DNA of 64,000 nucleotides from assembly GCA_032622095.1 (NCBI GenBank), contig CP136064.1, positions 177,896,247 through 177,960,246 of the forward strand, given 5' to 3'. Below are positions 36,281 through 48,300 of this stretch, piece by piece. Every line of letters begins with the position of its first letter. Position 1 is the first letter of the stretch. The notes under the pieces were generated by a model, which was given only the letters and a program-made list of their open reading frames with translations, was not told the origin of the DNA and made no database searches. A program made the position numbers and the translations under genes. Source of the DNA: Siphonodentalium dalli (Eukaryota > Mollusca > Scaphopoda > Gadilida > Siphonodentaliidae).

Positions 36281-37010
36281 TTGAGGAGCATTGCCATTAT
36301 GGAATTTATTCTGTCATTTGTCAACTATTTACAGCTTATTTTTGTATATAAATAACTAAACACCTTATGAGATGTCTGGAAAATAATGATATATTATTGT
36401 GACCCATTATAGGTATATAACTGTAAGGAAACACAGATTTATAAAACTTTAGTCATGTTATCTGAGAGATAGATGTCTTTGTTAGCTATTCTGGTCATTA
36501 CTGTATACTGTTATTCTGAAATTACGATCTTGCGCCGTTGCGCATGCCCGCCCGGATGTTTACATTATTAGCGGTGTTTGTATACAATCGGTTTGTTATG
36601 GTTGGGTGGTTGGTCTCCGAGCTCGAGCTTTATGTCTCTCCTAATAGGGAATTATCCGCGCTTCATTTTGAAGAACGATAACTAAAAGTTAAGATTGTAA
36701 TTTGGCTGCAGAAACGAAACGAAACGAATTTTGAAACACAATAATTGTATTCACTAATATTTTCCTGTTGGTATATGGTCTACTATAGTATATGCAATCA
36801 TTTATTTGAAATAATAAGTATCACTTAGAGAATAATTCTTACTGATAATTAGAAATCTCTTTATTTTGTATCCCTTTAATATTAAATAATGGCCCTGAAA
36901 ATTGTCTGTTTGTCAGTATAATGTTCACTAATTATAGCTAGGCTGTTAGATAAAGTATGATATTGCTTCATTTGTCCGGGGTAGTGTATTGTCATACTGT
37001 CATAATAAAC
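36281..37010. other. Single-copy spacer, no gene recognised
   Basis: Follows the satellite border ('acaacaacaacagtg'). AT-rich apart from 'cttgcgccgttgcgcatgcccgcccgg' near 36529. Nothing coding is seen. Confidence 0.45.
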
Positions 37011-38800
37011 TTCAAGTAATAAGGTAACTACTCGTCAATGATGCTTGAATACATAAATGATTAATAAGGTAACAACTACCCGTCAATGATCGACGTCTTC
37101 ATATAGAAAGGTTTTATAAGGTAACTATAACTACACGGCAATGATACTTATTATAGAAGGTTAATAATTTAACTTCTTGTCAATGATGCTTTAATATAGA
37201 AAGGGTTAATAAGGTAACTACCCGTCAATAATGCTTTAGTGTAGAAATGGTTACTAAGGTAACTACATGTCAATGATGCTTTAATAAAGAAAGGGTTAAT
37301 AAGATAAAGTTCTACACGTCAATGATGCTTAAATATAGAAAGGGCTAATAGGGTAACTACACGTCAATGATGTTTTAATATAGAAAGGGTTAATATGGTA
37401 ATTACACGCCAATGGTGCTTTAATTTAGAAAGGGTTAATATGGTAACTACCGTCCATGATGCTTTAATATATAACTGGCTACTATGATAACTACATGTCA
37501 ATGATGCTTTATTGTAGAAAGGGTTAATAATGTAACTAATCACCAATGATACTCATTATAAAAAGGGTTAATAAGGTAACTGCCTGTCAATTATTGCTTC
37601 AACGTAGAAAGGGTTAATAAGGTAATTACACGCCAATGGTGCTTTAATATAGAAAGGGTTAATATGGTAACTATCAGTCAATGATGCTTTAATATAGAAA
37701 GTGTTATAATATGGTAACTGCACGTCAATGATGCTTTGATACCAAAATGGTTAATAAGGTAATTACCCGTCAATGGCGCTTTAATATAGAAATGGTTTAT
37801 AATGTAACTACTCACCAATGATACTTAGTATAGAAAGGGTTGTTTAATGTAACTACCTGTCAATTAAAGCTTTAATATAGAAAAGGTTAATAAGGTAACT
37901 ACACGCCAATGATACTTAGTATAGAAAGGGTTGGTAAGGTAACTACACGACAATGATACTTTAGTATATAGAGGGTTAATTAGGCAACTACCCGTCAACG
38001 ATGCTTTAATATAGAAAGGGTTAACAACTACATGTCAATGCTGCTTTAATACAGAAATGGTTAATAAGGTAACTTCACGTCAATGATGCTTTAATATAGA
38101 AAGGGTTAATACTGTAACTACTCACCAATGATACTTAGTATAGAACGGGTTAATAAGATAACTACCCAGCAATAATGATGCTTTAATATAGAGAGGGTTA
38201 TAATAAGGTAACTACACGTCAATGATGCTTTAATACATAAATGGTTAATAAGGTAACTACCCGCCAATGGCGCTTTAATATAGAAAGGGTTAATAATGCA
38301 ACTACTCACCAATGATACTTAGTATAGAAAGGGTTAATAAGGTAACTACCTGTCAATTAATGCTTTAATATAGAAAGGGTTAATAAGGCAACTACACGCC
38401 AACGGTACTTAGTATAGAAAGGGTTAATAAGGTAACTATATACGACAATGATACTTTGGTATATACAGAGTTAAGGAGCCAACTACCCGCCAATGATGCT
38501 ATACTATAGAAAGGGTTAACATTGTAACTACACATCAATGATATTTTAATATAGAAAGGGTTAATAAGGTAACTACGCGTCAATGATGCTTTAATAAAGA
38601 AAGGGTTAATAAGGTAACTTCACATCAATGGTGCTTTAATAAAGAAAGGGTTAATAATGTAACTACTCACCAATGTTACTTAGTATAGAAAGGGTTAATA
38701 AGGTAACTACCTGTCAATTAATGATTTAATATAGAATGGTTAATAAGGTAACTACACGCCAATGGTGCTGTAATATAGAAAGGGTTAATAAGGTGACTTC
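37011..38800 (+). repeat. 45 bp minisatellite, about 39 copies
   Basis: Consensus close to GGTAACTACACGTCAATGAT followed by 'gctttaatatagaaagggttaataa'. Variants are not random: a trio 'actcaccaatgatacttagtatag', then 'cctgtcaattaatg', then 'acacgccaatgg' recurs near 37.51, 37.80, 38.30 and 38.65 kb, so units spread in blocks. Single relatives of the unit occur in dispersed repeat D at 14.95, 45.26 and 51.87 kb. The - strand open frames here merely repeat the unit. Confidence 0.95.
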
Positions 38801-38824
38801 AATGCAGATTATACAGTTTAACAA

Positions 38825-39122
38825 AATACCACAGGTGTATATATCCGGGTGAACACTGTAGTAAATACCTGGGCGAAACCCTGGTGTAAATACCTGGGTG
38901 TAAATACCTGGTGTAAATACCTGGGTGTAAATCCGTAAAAACCCGGGTAAACTGGGGTTTATACCTAACATATATAGAAAACACCTGGGTAAATCTATAT
39001 AAATCCATGATTTACCTGGGTGTAACCTGGGTGTGACCTGGGTGGAACCAGGGTAAAACCTATATGTACCGGGGTATACCTAGGCAAACACCAAGATTTA
39101 CCCAGGTACATTTTTATATGGG
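38825..39122 (+). repeat. ~14 bp minisatellite 'acctgggtgtaaat'
   Basis: Irregular copies of 'acctgggtgtaaat' from about 38870, passing into 'aacctgggtgtgacctgggtgg'. The block ends 'cccaggtacatttttatatggg'. The terminal 'tttttatatggg' is shared with the borders of the arrays at 56.9 and 63.8 kb. Confidence 0.85.
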
Positions 39123-39405
39123 AATGTATATTCGATTCAGGGAGTCGCATTAACACAGTCGGTTAAAGACATATTATGGACTTGTTCGGGTGCGTTAAAC
39201 TGTTAAGTTAGTATTCAGGCACTATGCCAACTTGAGGAATGTAGCATTCTACTACATCGTCGAAAATATCAAGCAAATCGACTGTACCACCCCATAGAAA
39301 ACATCATCTGAACTACGTTTAATTCTAAATATTTACTTCTCGAATCGGAACGCAACTATTGGCGATAAAGTAACAAAAACGATTTCGTGACGAGAGTCAT
39401 TGAAT

Positions 39406-39934
39406 TTAAAGGCACGAGCGGCGTTCGTTGCAGAAATATTCATGTTTGTTCAAATCACCATCAACAGAAGGAATATTCAAATATATATAGTTTTGTTCAT
39501 ATGCCAAACATAATCAGCGTGTAAATAGTATATTGTCGCCAAGACGTACGATGGTGTACGTAAACAAGAGCCTGCTCGTGTTACATAAGTTGTGCTTCTG
39601 TTTACATAACACAGCGCAATTATATTGGCTAATCACACACAAATGATATAAACGCTCTTTATTATTTCCATATCAGGAAAATAGTAACAAAAAACGCTCT
39701 TTATGTTTACCATATCCGGATCTAAACAAAAGCCAGGAAACGTAACGTTGTTTGCTTTTGTTTACATAACAAAGGGGAAAAATTGACAATAACATACTGT
39801 TTATGCCATATTTATGATTGGTATAAGAACATAGTATGTCTCTATTTTACTATTCTTTCTGTTTATGGCGGTTTTTGACAGAGGTGTGAATATTTTAACA
39901 GCATACCCACCGACAACGCCGCTCGTATCTTTAA
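39406..39934. mobile_element. Nested TTAA element, copy 1 (39410-39930)
   Basis: AGGCACGAGCGGCGTT at the left and the complement of 'aacgccgctcgtatct' at the right, with TTAA at 39406-39409 and 39931-39934. It is about 521 bp and closely related along its length to 44377-44856 ('gcaagagcctg', 'ggctaatcacaca', 'acgctctttatgtttacc', 'gttctttctgtttgtggcggttttt'). Confidence 0.8.
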
Positions 39935-39984
39935 TTAATATATACTAGTGACGGTGTGAGTTGTCAGTTTGGATTAAGATTAGC

Positions 39985-40195
39985 AAAGATAACTACTTAT
40001 AAATTTGAGCAAGATTTTCCTCCATTTCTATTTGATCACCCTACCGGAGTGTTTCACATCACTTTAAGGGACACTGTTAGAAGGAACTAAATAAGTATAA
40101 TTACGTCCCTTTCTGATGTGAAACAAAGCGGTAGGGTGATCAAATAGAAATGGAGAATATCTTGCTCAAAGTAGTTATTTTTACAAACACACATC
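39985..40195. mobile_element. Hairpin (MITE-like) element ~200 bp
   Basis: 'aactactt..tttgagcaagat.ttcctccatttctatttgatcaccctaccg' followed, after about 60 bp, by its complement 'cggtagggtgatcaaatagaaatggagaatatcttgctcaaagtagtt'. The arms are about 80 bp and nearly identical, so this would form a strong hairpin. Not coding. Confidence 0.8.
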
Positions 40196-40462
40196 GTCAT
40201 TCTTATATATTAATTAACTGCAATGATTCTCGAAGGTGAAATTGTTTTCGTTAGTTTATCGCAGATAATTGCGTCCCGAATCTGGAAGTAAATATTTACA
40301 ATTGTGGGTAGTTCAGACGATGATTGCTATGGAGTGGTACGGTCGATTTGCTTGAAATTTTCGGCGATGTTACTAAAATGCTACATTCCTCCAGTTGACA
40401 TTGCACCATTGCTAACTTATCAGTTTCACATACCCGAACAAGTATACATAATATGTCTTTAA

Positions 40463-40868
40463 ACGGTATCTCGAATACGAGTTAAATAAAATTCTGGCAC
40501 GCGATTGGCGTTTCAAATAAACTTACAAACTGAAGAAATATAATACCCATGGCATGTAAAAATGTGGCGTTGACTATCTAGTCTGAAATGAGTCCGCGTG
40601 TCCAAACAATGGCGGGAGATTGTAGCTGGCTATTGGCTTTCGCCAGTCTTTCAAATCGTGTGCAAAAATTAGGGTAGTGTGGACAACGTATGTTGAGAAG
40701 TTGCACAAGGCGTGGTCGGGAAAGTACTCCTACATGACAAAGGGTGCCGAAGAGTTGATCTTCAAGACCATTTTCATCGTGCATTTCGGATATCGCGAAT
40801 TTAGCGTGGGCGTGGCCATATGTTAACACTGCTCAAGGCCTATGTAAAACATTTAGTTCCTTTATCCA
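40463..40868. other. Single-copy stretch, no confident gene
   Basis: An 83-codon - strand frame at 40578-40829 has no recognisable domain and no splice evidence that would make it an exon. Nothing else stands out. Confidence 0.4.
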
Positions 40869-41225
40869 CACACCGGCTACCACAGAGAGGCAGTGAAATG
40901 AAATCTTCTCGGCGATAATTTCCGCCCGAGTTCGAATCCACCCTGCATGAGTTGCAAAATTCAGTTCGCTGTGTCTATATAGACAGAACATGCACCCCGT
41001 GTGGACATCCCTCTCCCTGTATATATAATAGTTCTGTGTGCATGTCGGTAATACGGTGGCGCCGTCGGATAGGGTGCCGAATATTAATGACTGTCCCGTG
41101 TATATACTACATAATTATTCCCGAGGTACCCGTTAAAGAACCCTACCGTGGTCAAGAGATCCACGGCCCGGCCAAATTATTTAAAAAAAATGAAAACACC
41201 AGCACGGGACCACAGTCCAATTAAG
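40869..41225 (+). repeat. Possible tRNA-derived SINE
   Basis: 'gagttcgaatcc' near 40929 is a perfect polymerase III B-box-like motif, and 'gaggcagtgaaatg' about 45 bp upstream is a weak A-box candidate. Downstream come 'ggtggcgccgtcgg' and 'gttaaagaaccctaccgtgg', and an A-run near 41186. The tRNA fold is not convincing and no second copy is present in the window, so this is a suggestion only. Confidence 0.25.
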
Positions 41226-41295
41226 GTCTAGTCTTTACTGTGCAATCCCGGGTCTCCAGGCCAAATAAATCTCACATTGTGTTATTGTCCCCCGA
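41226..41295. other. Spacer
   Basis: Short unassigned sequence between the SINE-like block and the GTCCGTCC repeat. Confidence 0.3.
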
Positions 41296-41890
41296 AATAT
41301 TGTAATCAGCCGCGACCGTCCGTCCGTCCCTGTGTCGGGTTGTGACGTCGTTGCGTGCATCCGTCCGAAGCCTTGTCCGTATGTTAACTCCAGTTCAAAT
41401 TATCGATCGAAACGAAACATGGGAAGAGAAATAACCATTTTTGAGGTCAAGTTCGATTATGGTCACGGTCCGATTAATTTTGTCGGAGTTTTTTTAAACT
41501 TATAGAAATCGCAGCTTTTGAGTTGTCCGGATGATAATGAGTAATATCCAACGAAATGTTTTGATATTTGCTAGGTGGTTCACATTTGGGAAGGCACAGC
41601 TCAAGTTCGAATTTGGTTATGGTCCGGTGATTTTTTAGTTATGTTCCTTTCGACTCAGAAATAATAAATGTTTGTGTTGTCCGGATGATAATTTGGACAG
41701 TGTTTAACATAATTTCTTTATAGTTCAGAAAACACAGGTCAAGTTCAAATAATTGTCACGTTCCAACGATTTTTTATGGATTTATGCGCATTTGTTCGAC
41801 TTAGGGATAATATTTTTCCGTTATCTAAACGATAACTTTAGCAATATTCAAAAGGTCGTCGCGCCTAGATGATTGCCAAATTTGACTTCT
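41296..41890 (+). repeat. Dispersed GTCCGTCC-type repeat with ~180 bp internal units
   Basis: Starts 'gaccgtccgtccgtccctgtg'. It is followed by three diverged units, each with 'ggtcaagttcgaat.atggtcacggtccgat.attttt' and 'gagttgtccggatgataatg'. Same general plan as the repeat at 21.56 kb. Confidence 0.6.
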
Positions 41891-42726
41891 TTGTTCTTAA
41901 AGAAAGCCAACTCACCAAAGGCCACATCTTTTAGTGCAAATGTAAACTCAAAATTAACCCAGGAACTTGTATTGCTTATTGGGGGCGGCGAAATGCCACG
42001 AGTTATTGCACGATTAATTCTTGCAATATTTGTGCAGACTAATTTCTGACAAATGTCAGTAGTATATATGGAATTACATACATCTCACTATATACGTGTA
42101 TATGTAGTGAAAATGAGGTACATGTCTGTGCATTCTGTAAGTGATTTGACGTTCACGTCTTGGCACACTACAATCCTATATACGAAGAATTGGCTGTGAC
42201 ATTACCAGGCAAATATGGCAGGGTGTGGATGTACGCATAGAGTTGTATACACTCTGGGGGAAAACTATGTTATAGAGAATTATCAGTTGTTCGCTCGGAA
42301 GCCTCAAGTGTTATCCTTCCGCGATGGCACACTTTTAGTGCTGTATCGAGAAATCCATTAACATACGTGTCGTTATGTGTTTATTACACACATTCGTCCT
42401 ATATATATATAGTCCGTGAATTAAAAAAAACAGACTTACAAATTTTATTCTGACACATGCGTACAGGGCTTGTTTTGTTATTGTGTGATGATGTTTTTTA
42501 AATAGTTCCAGTTTCATGGTTGAGGGGAACGCCAACGGGACGTGTATGGAACGCGTGTTCCATACGGATTTGTACAACAACAAGAACACTGTGGTTCTAT
42601 GAACAAGCGTGTATAATAAATAACATACCCGCGCATAATCACGACGCAAGTCATCAACCGCCATGTACTCGGATCCATATCGTCCTTTGCTGGTTAATAA
42701 CCGATCTCTTTCTCGACTATTTTCAG
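41891..42726 (+). other. Intron sequence upstream of the K2P exon
   Basis: The segment ends with a good 3' splice site: pyrimidine-rich 'ctctttctcgactattttcag' with AG at 42725-42726. No exon for the first membrane segment or first pore helix of the channel was found on the + strand anywhere upstream, so the intron is very long or the earlier exons are outside the window. Confidence 0.6.
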
Positions 42727-43406
42727 GGTACGGCCATATAGCACCAAAGACGTTCTACGGGCGATTGGTGACCATATTCTATGCCATCTTTGGAATTCCA
42801 CTGACACTTCTGTGTTTAGCAAATCTGGGACAATTATTTGGTAATTGCTTCCGGTTCCTGTACAAACATCTCTGCATATTCCTCGAGTGGTTGTGCTGCC
42901 CGCACAGCAAAACGAAAAACGAGGCGAAACCAACCAGGTCTACAAAGAACCACTACGCAGAACAACCACTCACGTCCGACGACGTGGAACGCGGAACGAA
43001 GGAGAAATCTCCCGATCAAAACGAAATCAACGAAGATATAAATGTGATGTTCGAGAAAAGTGAAAAAATATCTCGTGTACGTGTTCCTATATTTGTCAGT
43101 TTGCTAGTGATGACCCTTTATATATTCGGTGGAGCTGTACTCTTCACGCTCTGGGAAACTCAATGGGATATACTCATAGGAGCTTACTTCTGTTTCATCA
43201 CTTTGAGTACGATAGGATTCGGCGATTTCGTACCCGGTGCCAGCACTGACCTAGCGAACCAGGAAAAGCTCATTATCTGTACCTTCTATTTGGTCTTTGG
43301 GTTATCCATGGTGGCAATGTGTTTTAATCTTATGCAAGAGGAAGTACGCGCTAAGTGTCGTTGGTTGGGATGGAAGCTTGGAATAATTGATAACGATAGA
43401 CTGTAG
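42727..43406 (+). CDS. Two-pore-domain K+ channel (K2P/TWiK type), last coding exon
   Basis: Encodes 225 residues plus TAG. Seen in order: the end of pore loop 1 (Y1-G2-H-I-A-P), membrane segment M2 (about residues 13-33, 'AIFGIPLTLLCLANLG'), a charged cytosolic loop (about 55-115), M3 (about 119-141), pore helix 2 with filter TIGFG at 161-165, M4 (about 181-204) and a short tail. This is the second half of a K2P leak channel, which works as a plasma-membrane dimer passing K+. The exon starts with GG, completing the first glycine codon of GYG from the previous exon (phase 1), an intron position common in K2P genes. A methionine at 42663 lies in the intron and is not the start. The closest subfamily cannot be told; invertebrate TWK-like is most likely. 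The frame is intact. Confidence 0.92.
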
Positions 43407-43930
43407 TGAATATAAACATAATTCATGCACTCGACAACCCCGGTCTCGACTTATCACAGACGTTCAGTGTTTCTTTTGAATTAACACGCGACCTTCTTGA
43501 TTGCATGTACAGGCAATTCGGGAAATGTTTAATGTGTTTTATGAAACAGCTTCTGACACCACGGGAAGTTGTATACTTGTTAATGCCTCCTTATGTTTTT
43601 CGTGTTATCAATGTGTTAGGTACTACCAATGTTATTGCATTTCATTGCTCTTCACCCGATATCTGGGAATGATTCGTATTTATCATATTTAATGTGTCTT
43701 CGTACCCCGGGGGTCGTATGCTGATTGAACATTTCAACGTTGTCCGTGCATGTCTATCTCGGTGAATTTCAACCTTAATTGAAAGTCAATCAAACAGTAG
43801 GAGTGCACTGGGCCAGATGGTTGAATACGAATACAAATTTCAAAGATGGTCCATCTCTTCATAAAAATACGTTTCATATATATATATATATAGTTTCCGG
43901 GGTACAGAATAAAAATATGAGCCGGATACA
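43407..43930 (+). other. Probable 3' UTR of the K2P gene
   Basis: No further splice signal is needed after the TAG. The first good polyadenylation signal is AATAAA at 43908-43913, after a TA-repeat. The small open frames in this stretch have no recognisable features. Confidence 0.5.
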
Positions 43931-44372
43931 TCTGCCCGGAATGCGTCTATCAATTAATATTGATTTTATATCATTATATATTATTGTCTTATATAATACG
44001 ATTGGTTTTTGTTTTTTAAGAATCAAAGTCGTATCTCAAATCGTGATAGAATGAGTCAGCTAATGTTTTCAGCTCGTATAAGGATTCGGTTCCAACAATT
44101 AAATCTGGTAAATTGCTTGAAAACATATTTTCCCACATTCTTGTCTGATCGGGCCATTTTGTGATCATGACCTCTTGTTCTGTCGTAAAATGCCATCTGG
44201 AAATGCTGGCAACCGTCCAAGTTATGCCGATTTTTAACAAATTTAAAATTTATATGAGGTCCAATCTGAATCGTCTATGCTTCACAGACATCAAGTTAAG
44301 TTTTATCATCGGCTCACGGAAACTTAGTTTGTTTATTTGTGAAATCATCTATTTTGCCCTGCACTGCACCTG
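43931..44372. other. Intergenic, no gene recognised
   Basis: AT-rich followed by ordinary sequence around 44080-44350; short frames on both strands with no domains. Confidence 0.4.
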
Positions 44373-44860
44373 TTAAAGGCACGTGCGGCCTTAATTGTCG
44401 AAAATATTCATATTTGTTCCAAACACCGTAAACAGAAAAAACATTAAAACACATACAGTTCCGTTCATATTTAACATGACCATCGCGTAAACAGCATGTT
44501 ATCATAAAGACCTACTATATTTTACCTAAGCAAGAGCCTGATTGTGTTACAGAAGACAGCACAATGCTACTGGCTAATCACACATAAATAGATAAACTCT
44601 CTTTATTAGTTTCATAACAAAGAACGCTCTTTATGTTTACCATCATAATATAAACAAACACCAGAAAAGTAACTTTTTATGCTTTTGTTTACATAACAAT
44701 GGTCAGACATATGACCATAACATACTGTGTATGCGATATTTCTTATTTGTATACGGACAAAGTCAATCTACATTTTGATGTTCTTTCTGTTTGTGGCGGT
44801 TTTTGACGGGTGGAGATATTTTCACAGGATACCCACCGCCAAGGCCAACCGTGTCTTTAA
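44373..44860. mobile_element. TTAA element, copy 2 (44377-44856)
   Basis: About 480 bp, bounded by AGGCACGTGCGGCC and the complement of 'ggccaaccgtgtct', with TTAA at 44373-44376 and 44857-44860. It is collinear with the nested copy at 39410-39930 but diverged and about 40 bp shorter, so the family has been active at different times. Confidence 0.8.
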
Positions 44861-45189
44861 AGCTTTACGCTCTGATATCTTAAATAGGGGTCCCAAGCAG
44901 TATTGCGGTATTACAGAACTGGTCGGACCATACTGGCCAAATAATATTTATTATTTATACCCAGGAAACTATATAAAACTTGTTGTATAGGAAGAGATAG
45001 ATCATCTTTAATACATTAGTCTCGAATCAACAACAGAAATATACAAACAGTCATATCATCCATGATATATTATCTATGAACCAGACAGGCTTATGGTTTA
45101 TTGTTAATTTGGAGGGGTATTCAGGAAAATTTGTACACCACAGTATGACGAAAATATAATACAAGTGTAGAAGGATTCATATTCTTTGG
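44861..45189. other. Intergenic, no gene recognised
   Basis: Nothing coding or repetitive identified within the window. Confidence 0.35.
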
Positions 45190-45310
45190 TAGGAAATGTT
45201 CAGATAAACTGTTCAACAAATCTATGGCCGTCTGTTGAACTTATTATCTGAACATTTCCTACACGTCACTGGGTATTTGGTATATATGAAAGAGTTAATA
45301 ACATCTTTCT
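45190..45310 (+). repeat. Dispersed repeat D copy with perfect hairpin
   Basis: 45190-45261 is a stem-loop: TAGGAAATGTTCAGATAA pairs with its complement at 45244-45261, and 'gttcaaca' with 'tgttgaac' inside. It is followed by 'cctacacgtcactgggtatttggtatatatgaaagagttaataac', a diverged relative of the 45 bp minisatellite unit. Related copies are at 14.93 and 51.96 kb. Confidence 0.7.
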
Positions 45311-48300
45311 CGACTGGCACACAACAGTCATTCTTGATAAATCTCCAATGGCAACTTAACTACCATCTAATGATAACCACGCCCTTAAACCTAAGTTATT
45401 GGCAGGTTCAGTTATATAGTCGAATTAAGGCTCCGACCGTCCGTCCGTACGTCCATTACATCTTGATGTAACTCGGGTGTCAATTATCGGATTTCGTCAT
45501 CCTTTGGTATATGATAACAACATACACGAAGGAAATGATACGGAACCCATGCACTCCATCTGATTACTTCCATTTATTATCACAACACAGGTCAATGGGA
45601 ATGTTTAAATACATTTACAAATTCTGACCCATGTATACAGAACACATTTAAAGATGGTGTTTAATTCCCTTTATTGGGTCCTTGTCTAAATATAAGTACG
45701 AATAATATCAGGTATATATGCCACAAAGAAACCTATATGATACACTTGACCTCCAAGTGATTAGTGTGCCTTGGGTAAGCTGTATAAAGCGACGGCGTCC
45801 GATGATGTTCTCCTCTTATATCAGATATACAAGGAAGCGCTGTGCGATTGTGTATACTGTGCACGTCTTTCAATCTATCTACACATGTCGGTTAGTGGCG
45901 CGTTACATGCCCGATAAGCAGTCCGATCCTCCAGTCCAATCGATCCACTAAAGTGGACCAAAGTAAATCCACGCCAAATGTTAAGTATGTGTGAATGGCC
46001 CACGGAGTTCAATACGTCTTTGAATTTGACTGCGAACCTACTTTAGTAAAGGGGCCGGGTCAAGTCGTAGGCATACATGTGAACTGTGTGCATGGCGTGT
46101 CCTCGATATATAGGTCATACGCATGCTCTCGAGAATTTGAAAAGTCTCATTTGACCGAAATTATTATGACTGTCATCAAAGATGACGCTTCGTTTTTCTC
46201 CTGTTTCGATTTCAATCACTTCTCGGCTCGGTATATAGCACAGCGGCCAAATCTACAAAGAGCTGTAATATGGGTTACGAAAATGAGTGTCTGCCAAAGC
46301 TGGAAATGCATGCGATGGTGAAGTTCTTGAAACTAAAACTCGCACCTAGGGCTATGTCGTTCGATGTCAATTCTTCACAGACAATACGCGTACGGATGAA
46401 TAGCGAACGATGATCGATATGTACGTAATTGGGGTTCACGAATAGATAGCGATTGCTATTCAATCGGCGTAACACGTGCCACTTGATGTTATGATTATAT
46501 TGACGAATTACCGGAGATCGTCACCAACAACCCACCCACCCATTGTGAGAATTTGACTTATGTACGACTAAAGTTGATCACTTGTGGTGTTGTAAATTCT
46601 TTCAGACAAATCTCCGTTATTTCGTCGAAGTTCAATAAAAAAAAAAGAGTTATCACCCTTCCGATTAACTCAGGATTTCGAAATATAACTCTAACCTCGC
46701 GTGAGACGTGTTACTCCGATTGGAACCCAGATTAACTCTCGCTATGCAATCGTGTGCATAGACCGTCTATTCTGTATTTCTGCGATAGATGCACTGGAAT
46801 GGATCGTCAATCTGGAAATGACAAAATAATGAATATATCTGACAGCATATATATGTCAGTGTCTTCGCGGGTCTGTTACATTATATGTAGCGAGTCCAGC
46901 AATGTCAACATGGTGAATATGTGCTCAGTTGGCTACAAATTAAGTCTCAATAGTGATAAGTTTTCTCCCAGTGTTGATAAATCCACCCAAGACTGTTATT
47001 ATTTGTTTCTCGAATATGCTTTGACTCAATAATCCAACCCAGAAAAATATATCACTCCCTTTGTTATAGCGACTCACATTGTTGAGCCTACAAATTACTC
47101 ACGACGCAAAAAATTGACATGTTGCAACGAATCTAGCGGATGATTGACACAAGGACCCAGTAACTGGCCGGATTCGTCATCTCCGGTTTAAACCTCCGAG
47201 TTTAAACCCACATTGGCGGTCCAGCCAAACCGGTATAAGGGGGCGTTTTTGTCGTTCAGTTGCCAGCTAATTGACAACTCGATTCGGTGATTATGATTAT
47301 GCAATCAAACTACCCTCTTACAAATCGGACCAAAAGATAGGCCATATAATGGTTATTGACAAGTCATAAATTATCGTGAGCGCGTGCACGCTCAATGGAT
47401 TGATTCATTGAGAAACAAGTATCGCTCATTGACTATTAATCCGATCTCATTCTGTGTTAAATCAATTCAACAAAGGCCATGTCTCTCAATACGAGTTTCA
47501 CGCATTGTTCATCACTTTGTTTGTGATAGATTTCTCCAAGATACTTCACCCGCAAAGACAAACTTTTGTGTATTTACATGTATATCTGTATATATTAAAC
47601 TTTAGGGTATATAGGAGCTGTCTATCTGTATGTCCGTTTGTCTGTTCGCAACTGTTCTCCAATACCCCTGGACCGATATCAATTAAAGTAGGTGTGGTGA
47701 TTCGTGTGGTATAACGGCGTTAGTTTTTAAAAATTTTGATTTAAAAATAAGAAAATATAATTTAATAAAAATGAAAAAAAATTGTTAAATTGAGTAAGGA
47801 GTTGAATCTAAAAAGAAACAAAATTTAAATTAACATTTGTTTATTTTAAATTTTGTTTAAAAAAAAGGGGCCAGTCATGTAAAGGCAATTTGCGTATGAG
47901 TGCACACCATAAGCGGCATCTGAAGTAGGCAACCATGCAGAGGGACAGCTTTAATAAAGAAATATATTACATCCGTTGATTTTTTTTCAATGTCACAAAT
48001 TTCCCGTCATGCAGAAAATCAAAAAGGTTCTCAGGTTTTGAACTGTTGGGAATTTATGGTCGTAGCCAGAGTAGAGCTTTGTGGCATGATCTACATCAAA
48101 ATAAGTTATCAAATTTGACTCATATAGCAATATAAGTTTAGGATTGAAAACTATGTGTATAGCATATCTGGTCATGTTTATTGACGCAATGTTATCCCTT
48201 CTCTCAGATTACCTATGCATAGTTTTGTAGTTCAAATGATCCATGGCCGTTTAATTCCAGGCCTGGAAGTACGCAAGAGTGTGCAGCTGTGAACAGCTCT

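Larger units (their letters stand above)
39163..40462. mobile_element. TTAA-flanked element (39167-40458), 1292 bp, with nested insertions
   Basis: Terminal inverted repeats of about 230 bp: AGACATATTATGGACTTG at the left and the complement of 'cataatatgtct' at the right, alignable through 'ggaatgtagcatt', 'caaatcgac.gtacca' and 'taaatatttactt'. TTAA flanks both ends (39163-39166, 40459-40462). The interior carries a second TTAA element (39410-39930) and a hairpin element (about 39990-40195). Fragments of the same element sit in family B at 17.09 and 18.38 kb. No transposase; AG termini plus TTAA suggest Kolobok-like. Confidence 0.75.

Noticed and set aside
40869-40945. A tRNA gene near 40.93 kb
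   Set aside because: Only the B-box-like 'gttcgaatcc' is good; no acceptor stem or anticodon arm can be drawn. Kept only as a weak SINE suggestion.
42663-42726. Methionine at 42663 as start of the K2P protein
   Set aside because: The 22 residues before the filter are unlike any K2P sequence, lack the first membrane segment and pore helix, and are followed by a strong splice acceptor at 42725-42726.
45995-46321. 108-codon + frame as a possible gene
   Set aside because: No recognisable domain, signal peptide or membrane segment, no splice context, and no second copy; compatible with chance.
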